A stretch of 64,000 nucleotides of DNA from Undaria pinnatifida (Eukaryota; Sar; Phaeophyceae; Laminariales; Alariaceae): assembly GCA_012845835.1 (NCBI GenBank), contig JABAKD010000001.1, positions 11,199,123 to 11,263,122 of the forward strand, in the 5' to 3' direction. The notes beneath the pieces are model-generated. The model did no database searches. It had not been told where the DNA came from and was given only the letters and a program-made list of their open reading frames with translations. The position numbers were made by a program, and so were the translations under genes. This document shows positions 37,208-49,681 of the stretch, piece after piece (the stretch's first letter is position 1; the number at the start of each line of letters is the position of its first letter).

Positions 37208-37520
37208 TAAGACTCGAGCACCCCACCGGATCGAAAGCTGTTGCCTAACCCCTCACCTAACAACGTTCGTCAACAACAGCAGTATAACACTAAACGCTCG
37301 TGCTCCCCGAAGTATAACGCGTGCTTCGATACAGGTGCACCGCTTTTGTGCTGAGGTTCCTCAGTTTGATAGTAGTCGAAGAAACCTCCTCCAAATGAAT
37401 CCTGAGTCGGGGAGAAGTAAAACTGCTCATACGAGTACCCCGGATGAAAAATTCCAGTGGCTTCAGGTACAAAACCCCAGAATCATTAAAATGCGGCCTA
37501 TTTCCGACGGTTTTGGCCCC

Positions 37521-37788
37521 GAGGCGTGCTACGATAGAGGTATACCTTTTTTTGGTTGAAATGGTTTCTCAAGGATGGGGCTCCTTAATCTACTAATACT
37601 ATCGTCGGAAGTTTCGCTATTTTTTTTCTTCGTGGCTCTCCTCGTGTACCTCGGCCATGGGGCTTTTTTCATCCAGTAACAGTTTCGATTTTTTTCCAAA
37701 TCTGTTTTTTTTGGGAGAGGTACGTCTTAAGCTCCCAAATTGAGAAACATAAAAAACGTGGTGCACCTCTATCATCGTAGCACGCGTC
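37521..37788. mobile_element. MITE-1 copy
   Basis: Inverted ends GAGGCGTGCTACGATAGAGG and TCATCGTAGCACGCGTC are about 268 bp apart, and the interior is collinear with 35622-35880. A further piece at 37795-37875 resembles the right part of the copy at 8962-9245. Confidence 0.8.
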
Positions 37789-38459
37789 CCCCGTCATTCA
37801 GCAACCATTTCAGACGAAAGCGCGACCTGTATCGTAGAATGCGCAGTAAAACCTCCACACCGTAGCACGCGGCCGGTCCATTTTCGAAAGGCTTAGCGAA
37901 ATCATTCGTCGATAGCAATACAGGACGACAAATAAATTGTGTTCTTTGCACTTGGGTACAGGGAATGGCACGGGTAGCGCCGCGATCGGCGCGTGCCATG
38001 GCGTCGGCGGGGTATAATGCGCCAACCGTACATTTTTTTGAGCCTTTGTTTGTGGACCTTGACTCGCAGATATCTCGCGGTAACATCGACGTCGTAGTCG
38101 GCAGCGGGATCGAGCGCAAGACGCCTTCGGCAGGATGCCGGTACAAGGACGGTCGCTTGCTTGAAATAACGGTGACGAAGTGTTGCCGCGGTTGTTTGGC
38201 GTGTCTAAATGTAAGCGCACATAGCGTTTCTTGTGCCAATATTCTCTGTCGAACCTTCCCCCAGGCACGTCTAGTGTGGTACTCTTTCAAGCGTTTCCCT
38301 GTCTTAGTTCAAACTCACCCTAGGCAGACTTGTAGTTTCGGTAACTCGTAGCTTGCAGTTGAAGAGTCTTTTCAGTTTCATCGAACGACATCTAGCCACA
38401 CGGGTTTGAACATCTATACCCGGTGCATTCACCTTTTAGCTGGACTACATCGAGTTTTC

Positions 38460-38940
38460 GCAGGAACCTTGTTGTTGCTGTTGTTGTTCTCACATTAACT
38501 CGAATATTCAAGTCCGTGGTCACAGGACAGCTCCAGTCACTCTGGAGCTGAGGAATACCCCAGGGAAAACACACACAACCCAAGGTGGTACACGCATATG
38601 TCACAGCTGACGCAACTCATGCCTATACCAGAAACATATAAAAGTGAAATCGGGAGTCAGTCTACGATGCGCCAGGTCCATGCCCGTGCATACGTCTCAT
38701 TACTCACGCCTGGAGAAACCAACTATTCCGATTGCCACCCAATGGAAACTACCACGCATATATTGCACGTAGTATCTATCACTACGCATACGCACGACAG
38801 GCGTAAGTCAATTGGAGAAAAAAAACGACGACAAGAAAAGAAGATAAAGGAAAGGAAGCAAACAGAAGAAAACGAAACAAAACGAAAAAGGTAAGAAAAA
38901 AGAAGAAAAATACAAGAAAATCAAGAAAGATGAAGGGGAA
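38460..38940 (-). mobile_element. LINE-A 3' end copy
   Basis: It is collinear with 54955-55400: TTGTTGTTCTCACATTAACTC, AGTCCGTGGTCACAGGACAG, GGAGCTGAGGAATACC, TCACAGCTGACGCA and the CACGACAGGCGTAAGTCAAT block, then an A-rich stretch. It lacks the reverse transcriptase, as expected for 5' truncation. Confidence 0.75.
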
Positions 38941-38989
38941 CCTTGCGGCTTTCAAAAATGCGTCATCAGCCAAATATAACGAAAACAAA

Positions 38990-39065
38990 AAAATACACTC
39001 CAGCTGTGTTATCGAAAATTTTGTCGAAAGCCATATATCACAAGCTGTGTGTGATACTCCGATCG
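38990..39065 (-). mobile_element. Family D fragment
   Basis: CACTCCAGCTGTGTTATCG, TTGTCGAAAG and CACAAGCTGTGTGTGATACT match the end of family D in reverse. It directly follows a LINE-A copy. Confidence 0.6.
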
Positions 39066-39640
39066 CGTGAATTCATATATAATATAGCTCGCAAGCTTTC
39101 CACATGATGATAAGTTACTTTAAAATGGTCGTCATTGTGGTGATACGCAGTTGCACATATCGAACGTTCTATCTTACGGCCAAATACCCGATCCCTGGGT
39201 ACTACAACACATCGCGAAGCTATTACGCAATGCATACCCCTCAGTGCTAAATGATTGTTCCTCATGGTTGTCTTCTATTCATTCTCTCGTCACACAAATA
39301 GTCAGGCCTGGTTGTTCGAGTATGAGGCAGGTGTACACAAAAGGTCAAGATCCTCAATGGTTTTTTAGAGCTCAGGTGACACCACCGTATATTCATCTAT
39401 GATCAATCAATAGACGACCTTAACATAATACTTACCCGGGTATATTTACTTTATACTCCGAGTATTTAATAGGACATATAAAACATACGTACCGTAAGTA
39501 TTTTCAGTAGTACTCGTATTATATACTTCGTACTTCGAAGTAATGTTTTACGATAATCGGAAAGCTCTTCTGGTATCATTAGCATCAACTAAAAAATAAC
39601 ACACCACACGTAGCAATATCAATTTTCCTCACACCCACCT

Positions 39641-40190
39641 CATAGTTTATCTTTGAATTATCGGGCATCTGCATGGATCACGCAGGTAGAATATTTTGCG
39701 ATCATCCACCTTCGTTCCCCGCCACCATCACCACCACCACCACCACCACCACCACCACCACCACCACCACCACCACCACCACCACCACCACCACCACCTC
39801 CTCCCTCCCCCACGGCCCCTCCATCTCACCCCCCCCCCCCCCCCCGACACACACGCACACAAAAACAACCCCGCCCCACCCCGCCCGACGTGCCTCGTCT
39901 CGGCAAAGTAGGGATGCGAGGTCAATTCCTCCCATCCACCTCATAGTTTATCTTTGAATTATTGGGCATGTGCATGTCACACAGGTAGAATATTTCGCGA
40001 TCATCCGCCTCCATTCCTCGCCACCATCACCTCTACCGCCACCACAATCCGCACACCCCCTGTCCGCCGGCGCCCCCTCCCTCCCCCTCTCACGACACAC
40101 ACGCACAATCGCCCTCCCGCCCCCGCCCCCGCCCCCCCCGCCCACGTGCTCTGTCCCGGCATAGTAGGGACGCGAGGTCAATAGTCACAT
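39641..40190. repeat. Tandem duplication with a (CAC)n core
   Basis: The start CACCTCATAGTTTATCTTTG recurs at about 39936, followed in both copies by the AATTAT-GGGCAT and GCGATCATCC blocks and a C-rich region ending at GGGA-GCGAGGTCAAT. Copy one contains an expanded (CAC)n run (39721-39798) and a C run (39829-39845); copy two has a shorter, mixed CACC region. The His-, Thr- and Pro-rich frames here are artefacts of the microsatellite. Confidence 0.8.
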
Positions 40191-40299
40191 ACGACTACGG
40201 CAATGCACAAATTGAGTACACTCCCCAACCCACCCCCGCACCCCCCCTCCCCCGCCGTTCCACTAAAAATCAACATATGTGAAACAAAGCTAAAAACGC

Positions 40300-41080
40300 T
40301 GCCATGGTCAGGCAGATGATATTAACTCATTACATTTCCAGCCATCCATGCCGTAGCTCCAACTCATATATATTATCTTGCATCCCCGCGCCCTCGTTCT
40401 CCGCCACCCGCAACATCGCCTAGATCTAGCCCCACACGTATAATACGTATAAAGAACGTTCCTACCGGGTACACATTTATGCACGACCTAAAGCGGCTGC
40501 CCCCCCCCCCCCCCCCCCCCCAACCTCCCTTCGACAACTCCGCCCTCCCTTCACCGGTTGTAGGGCTTACATGATGATGAATTGATGCATTCTCTCCACC
40601 ACCGTCAGATCTGTCCCCTTAATAAGAGGCTTATAGTTTCCGCGCACAGATAATTGAGTGGCCCCCCCCCGCGCGCGCACGCACTCCCCCCTCCTTTTGA
40701 AACCCCCCGCCCGCCCGCCTCCAGCCCACCCGACCTTCAAACCGCCGTCCTCCCCTCACCGGTTATACGACTTACAATATATACGTGATAAACTGATGAT
40801 GCATTTATTTTCATCCACTCCTGTCACATTTTGTCCCCCACGGAAACGGCTTTTTTAGTTTCCGCGCGCACAGATTGGTTAACTTCGCCCTGTTGACCCT
40901 GGTGCAACTTGCAATACTTCATGTAGTAGCTCCAAGGGGAGTCGCTGACATATATCCTTAATGATGACACACCCAGAAATACGCGCGATCGGAGCATCAC
41001 GCACAAATCTCGCCAACGAAATGAGTTTCGACGAATTCTTCGATCTCACGGCTGGAGTGTCTTTTTACTTTTATAACATC
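40300..41080 (+). mobile_element. Family D repeat, longest copy
   Basis: Blocks in order: CAGCCATCCATGCCGTAGCT, a CGCCTAGATCTAGCCCCACA region, C-rich stretches, CCCTCACCGGTTAT, GTTTCCGCGCGCACAGA, AGGGGAGTCGCTGACATATA, AATACGCGCGATCGGAGCAT and TCTCACGGCTGGAGTGT, followed by an AT-rich end. The same order, partly shortened, is found at 44120-44440 and 45085-45375, and reversed at 48110-48800. It encodes nothing I recognise; the class of element is unknown. Confidence 0.7.
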
Positions 41081-43514
41081 GGCTGGTAGATAGAGTTGCT
41101 AAAACCGAGGTGGTTTATTTCGATGGCTTTACCTTTGGTATTTTAGGGTCCCACAAAGCACCTGGCCGGACCGTGATCTAGTGCATCACGAGCGAACGTG
41201 TCAACAGCATAAACTCTCAATTCTTGTCGTCATCTGCCATGGTTCCTGTGCGGTGACACAGGACTATACCAAGGACGGTCGATCATGGCTTCCTCTTGCG
41301 CCTTGCGGTCGGAATTTTTCGGCATCTACGACCGAAGGCATACAAATGTTTTGTAAGATGCCTACGTTATCGAGGATATAGTGTAGGGACAACGGAGACA
41401 TCTCTTATTCTGTTTTTCCGATCAAGTAACCCATACGTGCAGCATAATGCGGACAATGCGGATGATAGCGCTACACATTTTTCTGTCGCCCCTTTGATAC
41501 CACCCCGCCTGCTCTCGTGGATTTAAAGTGAGATATGCAATTATGGTGCGTAGATCTACACGATGCTATATAGTGCTCCATTTCTTTTAATCTCACCGGG
41601 CACTTGCCAGCAAGCGTTGAAAGTGCAATCTCTCCATGTCGGCCTGCCCTCTCTGCTTCAGGGACGTAAATGTTGACCCGCATTCTCTAGAGTGGCGGAA
41701 TCACCGCAAACAAAGGTGCGCGCATGGACTTGACGCTGCGAGGTGATCTTCCGTTCCGTCGCCGGTTTATTCGTTTAAAAACATCAAACGAGGTCAATTG
41801 GTGTGCCCACGGAACCTACAAAGCACCTCTGCCGAAGCCACAATTCCGATGACCACCGTAAACATCATCGGTTGCGTGAGAGCTGCCCTTGACATCAAGC
41901 ACGCACGTGTTAAGAAATACCAGCAGGTGGTAAGGGAGGAAGATGCATTAGAGCGACAGGGGCGTGGGTGACGTGAAATTATTGATAAAATGTCGTATTG
42001 TGCTTGCTCGATACGGCGGCAGCGGGGGGGGGGGGGGGCGACGACACGATAGAAAATAAATGTTGGCTAAACTAGTTCAAGGGCCACTTGGTGAGTATTA
42101 TTATTGTTGACCTTGATTTTGCCGCCCGGTGCACCACACCCAAATAATGCTGTAGTAGCCACAAAAAAAAGGGATTGCCTTTATCCTAAAGGCTAGTGAA
42201 ACACCGGGCGGCAGTAAAGATGGATATTTAGTGAAAACACAGAAATGTGGCCATTCACCATTACCGCGGGAACCATAATGTGCAGAGTGAGTGTGTCGGT
42301 CGCTCCTCCTGTGGTCTCGTATTATTAGTGGGTACCCTTCAATGCTGCTATTAATGCCACTACTGCTGCTGTGTGGAGGGTTTATCTGGGGTTCGATTCC
42401 GGTGTGGGTCGGACTTTATATATTTTACTCTTTGAACCGAAAAATTATCGAACGAACCAGCAGCTGCTGCTGAGCGAGCCTATCAGCATATTGGGCAGGC
42501 GCAACTCTCTGCGAGTCGAGGAGGGAGGCTAAATATCCGGAGTCTTCTGGCAATAAAAACGAAGGCACGTACCGCGGTGGGTAGGGGGAAGAAGGCCATG
42601 CCTAGTGACGCCGGGTCTGAGGTTTGCGTCTAGGGAGGGAGAAGAAGGAAAAAAAGTGCGAAGATAATGGAAGAGGGGGGATAAAACAAACTAAAACGAA
42701 AGGAAGGGAATGTCTCGTCATGGTCGCTCAAACGCTTTTGCTTAGAACCGTTGGAGACTGGGATCCAAACACGCCTTTTGCTGGGGTGCTTTAACGCTTG
42801 TTAGACTAAATGCTTGAAACGTTCTTTAATTCACATATGCCCTATCCCCAACTCGATGAAACGCAGTAACCAGTGAACGATGAAACAACCTTCGTTTCGA
42901 ACGCAGGCTGCGTCAACTATGTTGTCGAAAAAGTGGTAAGCGCTACTAGATGGAGGCCTTTTTTAGTCATCATGCGCCACTAACCTTACTAACCTGCTGA
43001 CGACACTCCTCGTCCGACGTGTCATGCACACCTGTAGGTTGGGCGTTCGGCCTTTTTGGGCGTGTGAAAACCTGCATGTTTGTCAGCTTGTGTGTTGTGT
43101 GTGAAGCGATCACCAATGCCGACCTGTAGAAAATACGTTCGGATGGATGCTAATATACTTTTTTTTTGTCCGGGTTATTATCTTCGCTCTTTAAAATTCC
43201 CCTTCGCCCTCCCTAGACGTTACTCAGATCCAGCATCACCAAGCGGGCTCTTCTCCCCCCTCCCGGCAAACGTTTACCAAGGGAGGCCCTATACAAAATA
43301 TATGCACTCCTAGGGGTGCACATAAGCTCATGTACCCTTACTCATTAGACTACTTTATTATAGTGCACTGTCCCGATATGCCGGGTACCAGGTCCCAACC
43401 CGACCCAAAGTCGTAACCTGCTGTAAATGTAGCCTGAAAGCAGTAAGGGGTTGGATCAGGGTTTGTATCTGCTACCATGATGGTGTGCGTATATAACGTG
43501 CAACACAATATTTA
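41081..43514. other. Non-coding stretch
   Basis: Only short frames are present. There is a G run at 42026-42038. A GGTTCGATTCC-like string near 42390 resembles a tRNA B box, but no cloverleaf forms around it. Confidence 0.4.
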
Positions 43515-43612
43515 GGTTGTAGTTGTTCTTTCACGTTAATCGGCATAATCAATTCCGTGGTCACAGCACAGGCTACAAGCAGTAACTCCGGAGTGGAAGA
43601 ATGTTTTGATCG
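43515..43612 (-). mobile_element. LINE-A 3' tail fragment
   Basis: TAGTTGTTCTTTCACGTTAAT followed by ATTCCGTGGTCACAGCACAG and ACTCCGGAGTGGAAGAATG matches only the first 100 bases of the LINE-A 3' end. Confidence 0.55.
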
Positions 43613-44119
43613 TCTTCCCCCTTGCCACAAGGGTACGTGCCTTCATCTCTATGAGAGGAAAATCCAGGATTAACAGCAGTGAAAACTCGCGGACGACCAC
43701 TTGACCACTTGGACGACGGGTCCAACATCAAGACGACAAAAATAATATGATTCTAACGTATGTAATCAGTAGTCAGCGTGTTCATCGGTGATTATCTAAA
43801 CTATGAACAGGTGAAATATCAGTGAGAAATAGTCGTGACACTTTCTTGCGCGCGTAATACTGCCCGTATTGCAATAACATATTGGTGCTGTCTTGTGTGT
43901 CCCGCCTGATAGCATCAACACCAACCAATCCTCTCGCAGCTGATCATTGCACGGGGGAAGTCGCTCACAGAAAGGTGGAGGGTTCGGAGCGCACGTAGCT
44001 CAAACGCGGCAGCTTGAGGTGCGAGTCAAAGACAGGTAGACGTGTCAGAGGAGTTACGTATGGGACGTCCTGTCCTCTTACGACAATCTACTGTATACAG
44101 CCCCCAGATCCTTGAAAAC

Positions 44120-44440
44120 CCCGCCCTCCCCTCACCGGTTATTCAACTTACAGGATTCACTTGATAATAAACTGATGCCTTTCCTTTTACAGCTGTCAGA
44201 TTGTGTCCCCCTCCGAACGGGTTATATAGTTTCCGCGCACAGACTGACAAACATCACCTTGTTGACCCTAATAGCTACCAGGTACACTGTAGTTGCAAGG
44301 GGAGTCGCCGACCTATATCCTCAATGAGGGCACACAACCCGTAATACGCGCCATCGGAGTATAACACGCAGCTTGCAAAGATAGATGAGCTCGACAAAAT
44401 ATTCGATCTCACAGCTGGAGTGTATTTTAACTCTTTTAAT
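44120..44440 (+). mobile_element. Family D repeat copy
   Basis: It shares CCCTCACCGGTTATTC, GTTTCCGCGCACAGACTGAC, AGGGGAGTCGCCGACCTATA, GGGCACACAACCCGTAATAC and TCTCACAGCTGGAGTGTATT with the other copies. Confidence 0.75.
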
Positions 44441-45084
44441 AATGAAGTGCGATCGATACTCATATTACTCCAGTGTGTTTTATGTCTCAACGAGAAAAGT
44501 GCCAGCGACACAATTCTTATGATATTTTGCTCGCCCCAGGTGTATTATCTTCCCACATTTCTTTCTCTCTTCCCCTAGACGTTACTCAGATCCAGGGGTC
44601 ACCAACCAGGTTTATTATCCTCCCTCCCCGCCACGACATGTATATCCAGCCGTAGATCATTATGAGGTACTGGGGGGCTGAGTGACGGCCCTGGGGGGTC
44701 TACACTGTACCATTTTAAACCGCGTCTACTTCGGGGGCTAGTATGGCCTGTGGCTTGAACGGCTCAAGGCCACTCGAGGAAATGTGGTGACACCTTCTCA
44801 TGTATTGCTCTACAGGTCGTAACCTTCTATTAGTTATATTTTGCGGCATCTACCCCCGACTGCTTGGTTTGCTGTGTCATCAGGCACATTGTTTTCGTCT
44901 GTTCTTGGGACAGGGAAAGACACACTCGCCGCGCGAGCCCCCAATTCTTGATCGCGAAAGGGCCCCCCTCCCTTTTCCACCATGCGTGTAGCGTAGCCTC
45001 GGTGTACTACTACTGTACGAAGGGGAGAGTAAGGACACATGCCGCGGCAAAGGTGTATGGATTACTCTCTGGGACTCTCCCCTT

Positions 45085-45375
45085 TGGAGGAGCTCTATAT
45101 ACACTTGATAAACTGATGCTTTTCCTTCCGCAGCTGTCAGACTTTGTCCCCTTCAAAAACAGGTCTTTTAGTTTCCGCGCACAGACTGACTAATAACATC
45201 ATTCTGTTGACCCTGATTTCTACACTGTAGTTGCAAGGGGAGTCGCCGACCTATACCCTTAATGAGGACACACAACCCGCAATACGCGCGATTGGAGAAT
45301 CACACACAGATTGCAAATATGAGTTTCGACAAAATATTTGATCTCACAGCTGGAGTGTATTTGTTTATATATTAT
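45085..45375 (+). mobile_element. Family D repeat copy
   Basis: It matches the copy at 44120-44440 from the CTGTCAGACTTTGTCCCC region to TCTCACAGCTGGAGTGTATT. The part to its left, including the C-rich tract, is missing or replaced. Confidence 0.7.
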
Positions 45376-45619
45376 TGTAGAATACCTCACCCTAGAACAG
45401 ATTTTGAGAGAACCGAAAAAGGAAACCGACAAACAAAGCCATGACCTGGGTATACAAACAAAGAGGGTGGCAAAGGTGAGATTGACGTCCGAACGACTTC
45501 GCAGTCAGGCTGCCCCATCATGCAGAAGCCACCGTGGCACGCGTCTAACAGAGGCAGAGGAAACAATCAAGTCATTATAATCTAAACTGCAAAAAGTCGT
45601 GAGTCTATCGCACGAGTAC

Positions 45620-46649
45620 TGACATGCGCGTATTCTTTGTTTTAAACTGGTATTTCCACCCATCTGCATCAAGCACAACCAGAGTCCGTGTTGATGCCTC
45701 CTAGAGCTCTCCTGTGGTCACGAACTACGAGCCAGAGGTAAACAAATACAGCAACACCTGGTGTTCCTATGCAATGCAAACTGTGTAATGGACACCCAGA
45801 ACAATGCATACCGGCATGCAAGCCAGCACACGTGACTATTTGGAGGGAAGAAAATACAATGTTTATCCGGTGACCACCCCGCGGTCCGCTGTCTGGCTTG
45901 TTTTCTATTCCGGCATATGGGAACTTCGTGCACGCCCCTACTGTTCTGGTCCCCAACCTTGCTGCGGCTGCTGTGGCGTGCCCCCGATATACGGCTGTGC
46001 GTTGGCCACCCCTGCTGCTGCTGTTGTTGCCGTATCCCCCCCCCCCCCCCCCATTGCCGAAACTTGTTGCTGTGGTGCCTCGCCTTGCTGCGGCTGGTGT
46101 TGTGCGCCCGTGTCATACAGCCGCTGCGGTGTCCACCCTTGCTGATGCTGCCGCGCTCCTCCCGGTCCCCAGGGCGCCTGTGGTGGCCCGTTGAAAACCG
46201 CCAGCTGGCTGTAATACCGCCTCGCCCTTGCCTCCCGCTGATAGAAACTCCTTTCACCCGCCGATGGGGAGCCCCGAGATTCCGCGTGGGGAAAAAATTG
46301 ATGACGTTGCGGGGGTGGGACATGTTGGGCGGGGTTGGTTTGCTCGCGGTGGTGCCTAACTGAAACCCTTCCTTCTCTGCCTGGCGATGTGCGAGTTTTT
46401 CACGTGATCCGTGCCCCCCTCTACCCGATCGCCTGGGGTCTCCGTCAAGCGCCTGTGATTCAACTCCGGGAACTGCACGCTTTTAGTGGACGACGCGCTT
46501 ACGGTTGCAAGCGTATTTCCGTGTACTCTACTCTTTTCCACGCTCCCGGTCGCTCGGCCTTCTGAGCTCGATCTCTCCGTTGGGCCTGAGCCTCCCACCA
46601 GGTTGTCCTGCTCCTCCTCCTGTTGCTGGATCGGAGTGAGGCCCTCCAT
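45620..46649 (-). pseudogene. Gag-like (ORF1-like) frame joined to a LINE-type 3' tail
   Basis: A frame opening at 46649 (start M-E-G-L-T-P-I-Q-Q-Q) runs about 97 codons. After one frameshift near 46400 a second frame continues to a stop at 45938-45940, giving a Pro/Gln/Gly-rich tail with G-P-P-Q-A-P-W-G-P-G-G and repeated Q-P-Q-Q-G. This composition fits retroelement structural (gag or ORF1) proteins; no zinc knuckle is seen. About 130 bases downstream comes the R2-tail block (45800-45620), so the element has a 3' end but no reverse transcriptase. The Cys/Leu-rich frames on the plus strand here are shadows. Confidence 0.5.
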
Positions 46650-48105
46650 CCCTGCTCGTTTTCCCCGACGACTGCTGCTCTCGGCGATGTTTGCCCTCCA
46701 CCATAGAAACCCAGAAAAGAGAAAGGAAAACGGAAAGGAAAAAAAAACAACTTGACGACTGCCTGACGTCCCTCGGCCTCTGCCCCGGTCCTCTTCATCT
46801 CGTGCAGGGCCTGCCTGTTAGCTACTTTTCTTGGCTATTCGCTGCACCAACGATCCCCCGCTTCACACCGCTCTATCTACAGTTGCTTGTTGGTTTCTGA
46901 CCTCTTGATCTTATTTTCCTCGTGATTATCCGGCACTTTCATTTTCTCTATAATACCCCATACCATCAAACATCCTGCTACCTTCTTTGGAAACCCCGAG
47001 ATTTTCCCGTTCTTCTGCTGTTCTCTCTTTCTACCCGTTACGATGAACACCAGCTTGCCCCAACGACAACCTTCCTCGTTTGGTTTGCCTTTTTGCAGTC
47101 ACCGGACATTGCTTGCAGGGTGGGTTCCGAATGCAACAATGCAACTTCCAGAGTGTTGCGAGCTGCGCCAGCAAAAAAACGGACAGCAATGTTTGCGAAC
47201 GATCTACCGCCACCGCGTTTACGAGTGTTAAGATGAAAAAAAATCAGTGTTTGAAGAGCTGACACTGACACAACATTACCCATTCACAAAAAATATTTAG
47301 AACCATTTTAAGCTGTTTTCTGCGACATGCTCTCGCCAAACTGTCCGCGAAGACTCGAAGGCAGCAACTTTTCCACACAAAATTCATATAAATAATCGTC
47401 GCTCCTCCAGATCAAGTGAAATTTGGTGGTGACAACAATGCTGAAGACTCTAAATATCATCGATATAATTTCCATTGCCCAAGTCGCCACCCATCAAGAG
47501 ATATTACAATCAGTAAAACTCGATTCCATACAAAATATGTAAGTCAGGTGTATTCGTCAAGAATTGGAGAAACTGGCATTTTTGCGATGCCTCGCTCAAT
47601 GTTGTTGACATTTTTTTCTGAATTTGTCACGACGCATTTATTTGAACCGCATATAGTCTACATGCACGGAAACGGAAAGCCGGCCCTTTGTGTTCCTTGT
47701 TCTTGTTTACAAAGGTTGTTAGCGCTTTTGATTTTCTTTTTTTTTCTGATCGTAATATCGGCCATTACTCTCCGACCAAAAAATAATATCGCCCGGCTTT
47801 CTGTTTGTCGGTTGGTCCTTGATCAACAGCGTGTCTAAAGATCACACCGAAATACGTAAAATTAAGCGGGGCATGTCCAATCTACGACTTTGGCAGTTAC
47901 TTGGCTGGCCCAGCCTGTAGGGACACATTGAACATGTTGCACTCTGATATGTCCTTGCTGCTCACGGTATCTTACGACGTCGGTACCCATACCGACCCCG
48001 CCGTCTCAATGCCTCCGAAGGATACCCCAAAGGAAGTAGACCATGTCGAACAAAACGAGAAAAGAAACAGGGACGAAGAGCCAAACTGGCAGAAAAGGGG
48101 AACTG
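46650..48105. other. Non-coding stretch
   Basis: It carries A-rich and T-rich runs and short frames on both strands without recognisable domains. The part near 46650-47000 may be the 5' region of the gag-like element. Confidence 0.35.
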
Positions 48106-48109
48106 GAAC

Positions 48110-48800
48110 AATAAAAATAAAAATTTACTCCAGCTGTTAGATCGAAAATGCTGTCGAAACCCACCTTTGCAAGCTGTGTGTGATACTCCAATCGCGCGTA
48201 TTGCTGGGTGTGTGTCCTCATGAAGGATACAGGTCGGCGACTCCTTTTCGAACTACAGTGTATCTTGTACCAGGGTCAACAGGGTGATGTTAGTCGGTCT
48301 GTGCGACGAAACTATGAAACCCGCTTTTGAAGGTGAGAAAATCGGACAGCTGTGGAAGTAAATGCACAAGTTTATCAAGTGTATGCTGTAAGTCGCACAA
48401 CCAGTGAGGAGAGGGCAGAGTGTTCGAAGGGTTGGGGGGACGGGGGGGTCGGGGAAGAGGGGGGCGGGGGGGACGGGATTTCCAAAAGCTTTGGGTCGCA
48501 GAGTTGTAGGGAATTGCTATAATACGCGTGGTGCTAGGTCTAGGCGATGGTTCGGGCGGCCGGGAAGGAGGGGGCGATGGGGGGTTGAGGGCGGGGGAGG
48601 AGAATGAATTGGAGCTACGGCATGGATGGCTAGAAATATGAAGAGATGATATCAACTGCCTGGGAGTGGAGAGTCTATTGCTCCGGCATATTTCGCTTTT
48701 CGGTGGGGTGTATTAACAAGAAGGAGCTGGGGGGGGGGAAATTAAGTGAGGGGTGAGGGGGGAACTGGAGCTACCGCATGGATGGCTAAAAAGATGGTAA
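48110..48800 (-). mobile_element. Family D repeat copy, reverse orientation
   Basis: It starts with TTTACTCCAGCTGTTAGATC and continues as the reverse complement of 41080-40300, including the G-rich part and the GAGCTACGGCATGGATGGCT block. It fixes the left limit of the long form of the family. A second GAGCTACCGCATGGATGGCT block at about 48770 points to another partial copy. Confidence 0.7.
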
Positions 48801-49680
48801 GGTGATATCAGCTGTCTGGTAGTGTTTCTTACCAGCGCATATATAGTCTATACCGGAATATACTGCTCATGTTGCACTGTTTTTTTGTATCGTCCGCTGC
48901 CAATGTGTCGGGTGGCGGTGACGCCACGGGGTCTTGGACCCGGGCTAGCTTCTCGTGTGGCTCTTCTGTCTTTCTCATGCTTTCTCATGAGCCGGCCGGC
49001 ACTGCAGTTGTTGTGGCGTCCTTGCCCACCAACCCGGCGGCTACAGACGTCCCTGCTTATGTTGTCCATCCACCTCTGACCATGTCCAAAAATCTTTCGA
49101 GTTCGCAGAGCTTGTTGGTGATACGTCCGACTTCCCCTTGCCCAGCCGGGTTGTTGAGTGGGGTGTTTTTCACAAACAAAACTGTTACTTGCACCCATCC
49201 ACAGGACATATCGTCCACACGGAGTGGGGGGTGGACAAAACTATATCACCACTACCACCACCATCACCACCAGCCCGTACTGGGTACATATTCCTGCGGT
49301 GGTGGAATGGCGTGGGAGATGGAGTCATTCCATCGTAGGGGTTCTTGCACTTTTCGTTTGCCAACACCTCAGCTACGAAACTATACGCATGTTGTTGTTC
49401 ACGCATAGCATACGAATATCATAGAGGGGGAGAAGGAAACGCTGTAAGCGTGTGCAGCAGGCTGGTGCGTGCGCGTTGGACGGTAATACTGCGTGCCAGA
49501 AAGTGAACGCGATGTAAGGGTACGTAATAACAGGCTAGTACCATCTGGTAACACGCAATGCCTGTATAGACTATGGTTACGTATCACCTGGTGATTGCAT
49601 TTTCCCTTTCTTTCCCCCTTGCATGTCCATTTTGGCTCATGCTCGGGGTATGTGTCTATCTCCCGTGCTTTGGCTCCCCT
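48801..49680. other. Unassigned stretch with overlapping frames
   Basis: A plus-strand frame (48869-49408, 179 codons) and minus-strand frames (49198-48848) overlap. Both contain low-complexity parts, such as a His-rich run from a short CAC repeat near 49255. I do not recognise a domain on either strand and do not call a gene. Confidence 0.35.
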
Positions 49681-49681
49681 T

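Larger units (their letters stand above)
35882..38455. other. Stretch with MITEs and no recognised gene
   Basis: Apart from the MITE-4 (36964-37207) and MITE-1 (37521-37788) copies it has only short frames on both strands, including 35932-36210 and 37965-38351 (plus), and 37772-38290 (minus). None has a recognisable motif. Confidence 0.4.

Noticed and set aside
39653-39957. Pro-, Thr- and His-rich frames
   Set aside because: They are the three readings of a (CAC)n run plus a C tract.
42385-42415. tRNA B-box-like GGTTCGATTCC
   Set aside because: The flanking bases do not pair as a T stem and no acceptor stem, D arm or anticodon arm can be placed.
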